This document shows positions 7,829-13,662 of a stretch of 31,746 nt of DNA, piece after piece. The position numbers were made by a program, and so were the translations under genes. This stretch comes from an uncultured Blastocatellia bacterium (GTDB lineage: Bacteria; Acidobacteriota; Blastocatellia; Pyrinomonadales; Pyrinomonadaceae): positions 1 through 31,746 of the forward strand of contig CAMLLD010000077.1 in assembly GCA_946480785.1 (NCBI GenBank). Reading direction: 5' to 3'. Numbering within the stretch: the first letter of the stretch is position 1; each line of letters begins with the position of its first letter. The notes beneath the pieces are model-generated. The model was not told the DNA's origin, ran no database searches, and saw only the letters and a list, made by a program, of their open reading frames with translations.

Positions 7829-7872
7829 CGGGAGCGGCAATCAGCGTGTTGAGAGGGGGATTGCCGCTCCCG
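7829..7872. repeat. long inverted repeat, 14-bp arms
   Basis: CGGGAGCGGCAATC (7829-7842) is the exact reverse complement of GATTGCCGCTCCCG (7859-7872), with a 16-nt loop. It lies between the peptide gene and the toxin-antitoxin promoter. There is no poly-T tail. It could be a REP-type palindrome, a factor-assisted transcription end or the end of a small mobile sequence. Confidence 0.6.
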
Positions 7873-7909
7873 CTCCCGCGTACCGTTCTTCCTTGGCGTT
7901 ACGGTGGGT

Positions 7910-7920
7910 GTACATTGTAC
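7910..7920. promoter_or_regulatory. candidate operator of the toxin-antitoxin operon
   Basis: GTACATTGTAC is a perfect palindrome (GTACA, T, TGTAC) 40 bp upstream of the antitoxin start. Ribbon-helix-helix antitoxins usually bind such short palindromes in their own promoters. The regulator is inferred from position only. Confidence 0.45.
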
Positions 7921-7960
7921 GTCCATCCGTGATATGTTTGGTTAAGAAGGACAAACTTGA

Positions 7961-8266
7961 ATGGCGAACACAAATACAATGCGTAAAACTTCGACGCAAA
8001 AAGCCTCTCGTTTCAGTATTCGTGTATCGGCCACGCAAAAGAGAGTTATCGCGCAGGCGGCACGTATCAAGGACACAACGATTAGTGACTTTGTGCTCGA
8101 ACAGTCGCTCACGGCCGCGCAGCAGGTCATCGCTGATCAGGTGCAATTTAGGTTGCCGAAGAAGCAGTGGAAGGAGTTTTGCGATGCGCTTGATGCGCCG
8201 CCCAAAGTAATTCCCGCGCTGCGTAAACTTCTAAATGAGCCAGGGCCATTTGATGCCCGCCGCTGA
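7961..8266 (+). CDS. TacA-like (DUF1778) antitoxin
   Basis: A 101-residue protein with a ribbon-helix-helix N-terminal half: SRFSIRVSATQKRVIAQAARI, then KDTTISDFVLEQSLTAAQQVI, the DUF1778 pattern. The C-terminal arm (FRLPKKQWKEFCDALDAPPKVIPALRKLL) is the toxin-neutralising segment expected in this family. The antitoxin binds its own promoter and neutralises a GNAT acetyltransferase toxin. AGAAGGA at 7945-7951 supports the ATG at 7961. The 3' end overlaps the toxin gene, the normal order for this type II system. Family assignment is strong. Confidence 0.93.
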   Translation: MANTNTMRKTSTQKASRFSIRVSATQKRVIAQAARIKDTTISDFVLEQSLTAAQQVIADQVQFRLPKKQWKEFCDALDAPPKVIPALRKLLNEPGPFDARR

Positions 8267-8762
8267 AAACCTCAATCCCCCAGTATTACTAACAAAAGAC
8301 CATGACCGTAATTCCTTCGACTGCGGTATGCCGGTGCTTAATGACTATCTCAAAAAATATGCTTTACAAAATCAGAAGAAGCATGCTGCGAGAACCTATG
8401 TCGCAACCCGCGGTAATCGAATAGTTGGTTACTATTCGCTTGCGTACGGTTCGGTATCGCTCGAAGAAGCCACGCAAACTGTAAAAGCCGGATTACCCAA
8501 GCATCCTGTTCCAGTGATTCTCCTCGCTCGATTGGCCATAGACTCCACTGAGCAAGGACGCGGTTTAGGGGCGGGGCTACTTAAAGATGCTTTCCTTCGC
8601 ACTATCCAAGCCGCAGAGATCGCTGGTCTGAGGGCAATGCTTGTTCATGCGAAGGACGATGCGGCTAAAGGCTTCTATGAGAGATTCGGCTTTGAATCAT
8701 CGCCAATAGATGCCTATCATCTATTGATGAGCCTTTCAGATATTCTCTCGAGTCTTCGCTAA
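8253..8762 (+). CDS. TacT-like GNAT acetyltransferase toxin
   Basis: A 169-residue GNAT protein. It begins with the typical LLTKDHDRNSFDCGMPVLNDYLKKYA segment of TacT/AtaT toxins (positions about 12-35), then TYVATRGNRIVGYYSLAYGSV, ILLARLAIDSTEQGRGLGAGLL (the acetyl-CoA-binding Q/RxxGxG/A motif, present as EQGRGLGAG) and KGFYERFGFE with the conserved Tyr. Such toxins acetylate the amino group of charged tRNAs and stop translation. No key residue appears lost, so it is probably active. An in-frame ATG at 8235 exists, but AGGG at 8242-8245 favours 8253, giving a 14-nt overlap with the antitoxin gene. Confidence 0.92.
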   Translation: MPAAENLNPPVLLTKDHDRNSFDCGMPVLNDYLKKYALQNQKKHAARTYVATRGNRIVGYYSLAYGSVSLEEATQTVKAGLPKHPVPVILLARLAIDSTEQGRGLGAGLLKDAFLRTIQAAEIAGLRAMLVHAKDDAAKGFYERFGFESSPIDAYHLLMSLSDILSSLR

Positions 8763-8832
8763 CATGGTCCTCACAGTTCCTATTCTGACGGCGCTGGAGC
8801 GGTTTGGTGACACGCTGCGATCTGCAGCCCGC

Positions 8833-8852
8833 ACATCCCCTCATAGGGATGT
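8833..8852 (+). terminator. weak terminator-like hairpin after the toxin gene
   Basis: ACATCCC (8833-8839) pairs with GGGATGT (8846-8852) around a 6-nt loop, followed by ATTTAAT. The stem is short and the T-run incomplete, so function as the end of the toxin-antitoxin transcript is only possible. Confidence 0.35.
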
Positions 8853-8992
8853 ATTTAATCCGGGTCCCGCGATACATCGAGTTATGCGACCAATTACTAC
8901 TCAATCCATCTGGCCCCTACTATAAAGAGATAGAAAGCTGGCTAGCTAAGCAATAAAACTGATATAGAGAGTAACCATCCACAGGAGTAGTA

Positions 8993-9185
8993 ATGATGAA
9001 AGCCCCTGCTGTATTCGTGAGTTCTACAATTCATAACATCAAACAAATCAGAGCTGATCTTAAAGACTTCATTACTCAAATGGGCTTGTTCCAGTTATTT
9101 CTGAGTACGATTCTTTTCCAATAGATCCAACGAATCCAACGAATGGTAATTGCCTAAGCGGTTGATGAAAATGCCGGAGACGGCC
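8993..9185 (+). pseudogene. decayed 5' end of a DUF4062 gene
   Basis: After AGGAG (8983-8987) an ATG frame reads MMKAPAVFVSST, IHNIKQIRADLKDFITQMGL and stops at 9122. With a one-base slip near 9083 it continues as VPVISEYDSFPIDPTNPTNGNCL, and with a second slip near 9153 as AVDENAGD. That order (VFVSST, IRADLKDF, SEYDSFP, NC) is the DUF4062 N-terminal domain, common in bacterial conflict and NTPase-linked proteins. The remainder of a normal DUF4062 protein, starting with the expected ADIFVLIVGGRYG stretch, is missing. This is a truncated, twice frameshifted remnant. Confidence 0.72.
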
Positions 9186-9189
9186 ATCA

Positions 9190-9350
9190 GTATTGTTAGT
9201 TAGGCTGATGTCAACTCGGCCATAAAAACTTACCGGAATCTGTACCTCCACACCTGCCTTAATGCAACCGATTCATTTGGTTCGAGTTCCGCGCCTTCAA
9301 TCGAAAACAGATCTAGACCAGCTGCAAACGCACGCGCGCCCGCCTCATTT
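9190..9350 (-). pseudogene. coding-like debris downstream of the membrane protein gene
   Basis: On the minus strand, the frame next to that of the 9351-10622 gene stays open past its stop and reads GLDLFSIEGAELEPNESVAL. A further one-base slip near 9280 gives KAGVEVQIPVSFYGRVDISL. These stretches look like a beta-rich protein rather than random translation, but need two frame changes and match nothing I recognise. They may be the lost C-terminus of the membrane protein or a fragment of another gene. Confidence 0.35.
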
Positions 9351-10622
9351 TCAGATCCAACCGCAGGTGAAAACTCCGAAGCCAGTTGGGTGTGAGGCAG
9401 CCAGACCGGGAGCAGCCTTCTGACCATCCGCGTTGATACTCGTCGTCTTTGTCACTTCAGCAAGTAACGTATAGATCTTGTCAGCGATATCGAAACGGCC
9501 GGCGTTGTATTGGTATTCGATTGCGTCCGTTAATGCCTGCTGCAGCGAAGGCTGGAACAATTCACTGTTCACGCGGAGGGCAGTGTCAGCTCGACGAGCC
9601 CCTGACGGACCTCCGGAGGCAAGGTCCGCGGCTATTCCCAGCAAGTTGGCGCAGCTTTCACGCCTGGCATTGGCATCATCAGCACTGTTGTTTGCTATCA
9701 CTTCCAATTTCGATAAAGCGGCGCTTGCGAGTCGGTACTTGCCCGTCCTGATCGCGGCCTGGCCCATGTCAAAAACCATGTGACTATCACACTCCGTCGC
9801 GAGTTCGAGGTATGCCAAGGAAGTGTCTTCGACCATCAACTCCACGGAGCGCAGGGCGAGAAGTTTTAGTGCCTCGCGCGTCGAGAGTGCGTCGCTGCTG
9901 ACTTTGCGCTGGGTCAGCCAGCGCCAAATATTGGCCAGCACCTCAACCGCTCTCAGATAGTTCTGATCATTTCCCGGCCTATTAGTATTGTCCAACATCG
10001 AGGGGAGATGTCGAATTAGAGACTCGAGTTCGTATCCCTTGTAAACCATCCCTTCTTTTACTTTTCGCTGGACTGTTATGGCGATCTGATCGATGACATT
10101 CAAGACGATGTCTTTCTCGTCGCCCGGACGTCCATGCTCTCCGAGAAAACTCAGATCTCTCAGGGCAGTGGTATCAATGCTTTGTTTCGCGTTCAGGTTG
10201 TTCAGCAGCGTTTCGGCAAGCCGCTGAACAACTTTCTCACGCTTGAATTCGCGGTTTAGCCGAATCCCCATAAACAACACGCCACAGGGCAGAAAAGTTA
10301 CTGTGAACGCGGCAAAGACTGATTTAGCAATTAAAGCCTTAGTCAGCTCCGGGTTGGGAAGGTTCGAAGGATGAATGAACCAGACCAGAATGAAAACGGC
10401 GACATACAACGTCGCGGTTACCCAAAAGAAACGTTTGGCCTTAACGCGCGTCTGAGCGACTCGCTTTATATCTTCATCGATAATTAAACTGTATATAGCG
10501 GTAGGGACGCCCAGGGCGAAAAGGAAGCTTTGAAAAAGTAATTGAAGATACGTCGTGGCCCATGGCTCAGTATACGTTGGTAGCCCGCGCGTTACCCACT
10601 CAGGCATAATTTCCGCGATCAT
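9351..10622 (-). CDS. membrane protein of unknown function, third gene of sensor-kinase cassette
   Basis: A 423-residue protein. Three hydrophobic segments lie near the N-terminus (about residues 25-47, 65-83 and 97-120), followed by a basic stretch RLNREFKREK and a long helical cytoplasmic part. The region from about 260 to the end has TPR-like or alpha-solenoid character (SLAYLELATECDSH, QAAIRTGKYRLASAALSKLEVI, AIEYQYNAGRFDIADKIYTLL). Its ATG overlaps the stop of the receiver gene as ATGA, so it is translationally coupled. The last residues (HPTGFGVFTCGWI) may result from a frameshift, because the neighbouring frame remains open and protein-like. No known family recognised. Confidence 0.75.
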   Translation of the reverse strand: MIAEIMPEWVTRGLPTYTEPWATTYLQLLFQSFLFALGVPTAIYSLIIDEDIKRVAQTRVKAKRFFWVTATLYVAVFILVWFIHPSNLPNPELTKALIAKSVFAAFTVTFLPCGVLFMGIRLNREFKREKVVQRLAETLLNNLNAKQSIDTTALRDLSFLGEHGRPGDEKDIVLNVIDQIAITVQRKVKEGMVYKGYELESLIRHLPSMLDNTNRPGNDQNYLRAVEVLANIWRWLTQRKVSSDALSTREALKLLALRSVELMVEDTSLAYLELATECDSHMVFDMGQAAIRTGKYRLASAALSKLEVIANNSADDANARRESCANLLGIAADLASGGPSGARRADTALRVNSELFQPSLQQALTDAIEYQYNAGRFDIADKIYTLLAEVTKTTSINADGQKAAPGLAASHPTGFGVFTCGWI

Positions 10623-11137
10623 TTCGGTGCCCCCTCGTGCTCAATGATCCGCTTAACCATTTCCAGCAAGGTGGTGTTGGGCGTTCGCGTCGTCTTTTGT
10701 TCGAAGACAGTTATGCCAAACGATTTCAGTGCTTCACCCAGATCGCCCTGAAGATCCAAATCCTCGACAGTCAGCACGCCAAATCGTTGAGGCTTAATCC
10801 AGGATTTACCTTCTTCCATCCGTTGGCGAATCGTGGTGAGTTTCACATCGTCTCGACGGGGATCGAAAATACTGTAAAGCAAACACAAACCAAGCCTGGC
10901 CGTTCCTCTTTCACGACCGAGTTCGGCATAAAGATTCTCCCAGTCACTGTTATTTCCAGGGAGCAACCGGATGTCGACGATCACCGCAGCGAATTCATGA
11001 TGTTCGAGCTGATAAACTCCCTCTGCGACTGTGGGCGCAACAACCGGATCATATTCGCCGCTCATGTACACGGGCGCCAGCAAGTGTTTCAGGTCAGTTC
11101 GCGCGTTATCCTCGATCCATAGAAACTTTGCTTTCAT
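10619..11137 (-). CDS. receiver-like (response regulator) protein without output domain
   Basis: A 172-residue protein resembling a stand-alone receiver domain. It opens with MKAKFLWIEDN (acidic pocket Glu9/Asp10) and has VIVDIRLLPG with Asp55 in the position of the phosphorylated aspartate. After that the sequence departs from the classic receiver: the conserved Thr/Ser and Lys positions are not clear, and a segment RQRMEEGKSWIKPQRFG is added. There is no DNA-binding domain. It overlaps the kinase gene and the membrane protein gene by 4 nt each (ATGA), so it is probably made in fixed ratio with both. A phosphoacceptor partner of the kinase is the simplest reading. Confidence 0.72.
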   Translation of the reverse strand: MKAKFLWIEDNARTDLKHLLAPVYMSGEYDPVVAPTVAEGVYQLEHHEFAAVIVDIRLLPGNNSDWENLYAELGRERGTARLGLCLLYSIFDPRRDDVKLTTIRQRMEEGKSWIKPQRFGVLTVEDLDLQGDLGEALKSFGITVFEQKTTRTPNTTLLEMVKRIIEHEGAPK

Positions 11138-13338
11138 TTAGTCTCGGTCGCTCCTTGGCTGAAATCGAGAGGCAATTTCATTGTGACAGTGGTTATAAAG
11201 GGAGTGGAGTAGTCGTTTTTTTGCCGTGACGCCACGGAGGGAAGGCTGGTTACCTCAATATCACCTCGGTGTGCGCGCGCTACCCGTCTCGCGTCAGCCA
11301 GGCCGATACCGGTGCCGACACGCCCGCGATCGCCGGAATGCCTTCCGCGATAACCGATCTTGAAGATTAATCCTTCCTCAATTTCATTTTCTTGGATTGG
11401 TACGCCCCAATTCTTGAATTCTATATAGACAAATCCCTCTGCCACGCGTGTGCGAATGGTTATCCACGGCATCTTCGTCTTATCGCGGCTCCAGGTATAC
11501 TTGATGGCGTTGTGCAGCAAGTCTGTAAGCGCGCGCAAAATTTCCCGCCGTACAATCTTGACCTTTGCATCTTCTCCCTCGATCTTGAATTCGACGCGCC
11601 GGCTGCGTGCGTAATCTGCCAGATTGCTCCTGACCTGGCGGATAAGATGCGCGGTTCGGCAGACCTCACGCTCCTCAGGTTCGCGGGCGTTGGTGGTCAC
11701 AAACTCTCGCAACGAACGAACCTGATGGTCCATTTCGAGTACTGCATCTCGCATTTGGTGCAGGGAAACTAAATTGGTGATACGCACAAGATTCTGTGCC
11801 GCGTGGCGTAGGCTGGCCACGGACTCACGGGGAAAGCGGTGCGTGGTCATGACCAGGTTACAGAAGTCGATTACCTCAAGTGCTGCCTCGCCGAGCACGG
11901 CGGGACGCGCATCGATTTCAGTGATCTCTCTCCGGTAATCTCGCAACACCGACAGAACACTATTTAGCCGAGTCCATTTTTCGTCCGGCAACGCGGGCGC
12001 TCGTCCTTCTTCTTTAGCAAGATCCAGTAACTGGCCCAGTCCTTCCGCCAGTATTGTCGCCGGTCGCACGACCGCTTCATTAGCTTGTTCCGGCGTAACT
12101 TCATGCTCGATTTGAAATGGGTCCGGAGCCAGTGAACGGATGACAGGCTCACTCGAGAGTTGGACCATCAGCAGGGTAGTCGTGTAGTTATGCAAAACAC
12201 TGCCGAAGTCGTGGGTCAACTCATCAAGACGATCCCGCAATTCGGCTTCACGGGTGATGTCGCGCACGGCGCCCACACGACCAATAATCCTGCCCTGATG
12301 ATCGAGCACGGGCTGGCTGCTAATTTCGACGGTTTTAAGATCACCACTCAGCGTTTTTACTTTGAGACGGTGGCCGATAAGAGGTCCGGCTTGCTTCGCC
12401 CTAGCCTGTAGTTCATGTTTGAAGTGAGCGTACTCATCGGGTGATGCGTGCAGCTTTCGTGCGTCAAACCCGCGGGCTCTAGTTGGATCCTGATGAGGGA
12501 AATCGAAGATCTTAAGAAACTGTTCGTTGCAGTCTTCAATCAGGTCGCGGCCGCCATCCTCTCGGATTACGTTGAGACCGACGGGCACGTCGCGCAGAAT
12601 GCGACGGTAACGCTCCTGGCGGGTAACGTCGATGATAGTGCCTTCGCGTCCGGCATAACTGCCATCATCACCCTTAACCATTTGCGCGTTGATATTGACA
12701 AAGATCGTATCGCTATCTTTCTTGAGCATTTCTGCGACAAAGTTCGTCACCGGTTCCGGATCTTTCTCTTCGACCAGTTTTCTCAACTTGTCCGCTTCTT
12801 CCGGGTGAACGTAAAAGATGCTACTCGGCCGTCCATCAATCTCTTCGGGCTGGTCATAGCCCAATATGCGAGCAAAAGCCCGATTTGCGGTCTCGCATTT
12901 ATCATCTGCGTCGAGCTTGTAAACACCGGCAGGTAATGAATCCAGAAGTCGATTCGATCTCTCCGCCTCGGTTACGTCGATCATGCAGCAGACATAACCC
13001 ACGATCTTTCCGCTGGCGTCCTTGAGCGAGCGCGTGAAGTCTCGAACAATTACCTCCTGTCCCTCCGCCTCGAGAGAAATGAGTTTTTCGAGATCTCGCC
13101 CTTGGGCTTCGGCGGCGCGCAATGCCTGGTGCAGTTCCTCGCGTGCTTGCGGATTGGGATAAAAAGAAGCAATGGAGAATTGCTGAACATCGCTCTCCAG
13201 CGGTAGCCGAAGAATTTCTCTCGCGCGCTGGTTACATACAACAAAACGCCCGTCCGGTTGCACGATATACATGCCGATGGGCAAGTCGAGAGGGGTGAAC
13301 TCGTTTGCTAGGCGCAATAACTCTGCGTCATCAGACAT
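11134..13338 (-). CDS. soluble PAS-domain sensor histidine kinase
   Basis: A 734-residue protein with no transmembrane segment. Three PAS domains are visible (about 10-125, 130-240 and 245-365), each ending in a typical GxVxxxxDxT-like turn (VGYVCCMIDVTEAE, REGTIIDVTRQE, GRVGAVRDITRE). A helical part of about 200 residues follows, with His376 in LTHDFGSVLHN and a second candidate His511 in SLRHAAQNLVRI. The GHKL ATPase domain (about 560-725) has an N-box LTDLLHNAIKY (Asn610), a divergent G1 box NWGVPI in which Asn replaces the usual Asp, and GTGIGL (675-680). It senses a cytoplasmic cue, perhaps with a bound cofactor, and is first in a three-gene coupled operon. Confidence 0.88.
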   Translation of the reverse strand: MSDDAELLRLANEFTPLDLPIGMYIVQPDGRFVVCNQRAREILRLPLESDVQQFSIASFYPNPQAREELHQALRAAEAQGRDLEKLISLEAEGQEVIVRDFTRSLKDASGKIVGYVCCMIDVTEAERSNRLLDSLPAGVYKLDADDKCETANRAFARILGYDQPEEIDGRPSSIFYVHPEEADKLRKLVEEKDPEPVTNFVAEMLKKDSDTIFVNINAQMVKGDDGSYAGREGTIIDVTRQERYRRILRDVPVGLNVIREDGGRDLIEDCNEQFLKIFDFPHQDPTRARGFDARKLHASPDEYAHFKHELQARAKQAGPLIGHRLKVKTLSGDLKTVEISSQPVLDHQGRIIGRVGAVRDITREAELRDRLDELTHDFGSVLHNYTTTLLMVQLSSEPVIRSLAPDPFQIEHEVTPEQANEAVVRPATILAEGLGQLLDLAKEEGRAPALPDEKWTRLNSVLSVLRDYRREITEIDARPAVLGEAALEVIDFCNLVMTTHRFPRESVASLRHAAQNLVRITNLVSLHQMRDAVLEMDHQVRSLREFVTTNAREPEEREVCRTAHLIRQVRSNLADYARSRRVEFKIEGEDAKVKIVRREILRALTDLLHNAIKYTWSRDKTKMPWITIRTRVAEGFVYIEFKNWGVPIQENEIEEGLIFKIGYRGRHSGDRGRVGTGIGLADARRVARAHRGDIEVTSLPSVASRQKNDYSTPFITTVTMKLPLDFSQGATETK

Positions 13339-13662
13339 ATGGCCTCACTCGGGTGGGTTCAATCTCTTCGATATCTAAGGAAAATAAACACTGCGCGACT
13401 CATGGGCAATAGGATGAGTCATGGTGTTCAAAGGAACTTCCTGATTAAGGCGGTGGTCAATCTATCACCGTAGCCCGATTGTTGCAATCGGATTTACGAG
13501 CTGAGAAAGGAAATTCGAGTTCTGTTTTCAACTGTTCGCAAATCCGGGCCGGCCGATATAATATGCAGCCCGAGTTGCGGAATCATCAACTCTGGTCGCT
13601 CTCACGTTACCCGCATTGTTAACGAAGGATTTTGGGCCAGACGCCTCCGTATCAGTAAGTAG
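13339..13662. other. divergent promoter region of the kinase cassette and the 813-residue gene
   Basis: A 324-bp region without an open frame of note, between divergent genes. It is rich in A+T compared with the backbone. The only site I can support is a consensus -10 box at 13557-13562; GTGAGG a few bases upstream of 13338 is a plausible ribosome binding site for the kinase gene. No palindromic operator stands out. Confidence 0.5.
13557..13562 (+). promoter_or_regulatory. consensus -10 box (TATAAT)
   Basis: A perfect TATAAT about 100 bp upstream of the 813-residue gene, on the same strand. No good -35 box lies at the right distance (TGTTCG at 18 bp is poor), so the promoter is only a candidate and may depend on an activator. 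Confidence 0.4.

Larger units (their letters stand above)
7389..7960. other. 572-bp intergenic region rich in inverted repeats, no convincing gene
   Basis: None of the open frames here looks like protein: they are rich in Arg, Ser and Cys, lack domains and lie antisense to one another. The region instead carries several hairpins (7551-7571, 7578-7620, 7829-7872), degenerate GCCGC-type repeats (7642-7740) and, at the right end, the control region of the toxin-antitoxin pair. Confidence 0.6.

Noticed and set aside
7423..7926. A 167-residue minus-strand frame in the hairpin-rich region
   Set aside because: Ser/Arg/Pro/Cys-rich translation without hydrophobic pattern, running through inverted and tandem repeats.
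8665..8904. A 79-residue minus-strand frame past the toxin gene
   Set aside because: Overlaps the 3' end of the acetyltransferase gene and the hairpin at 8833-8852; no protein-like pattern.
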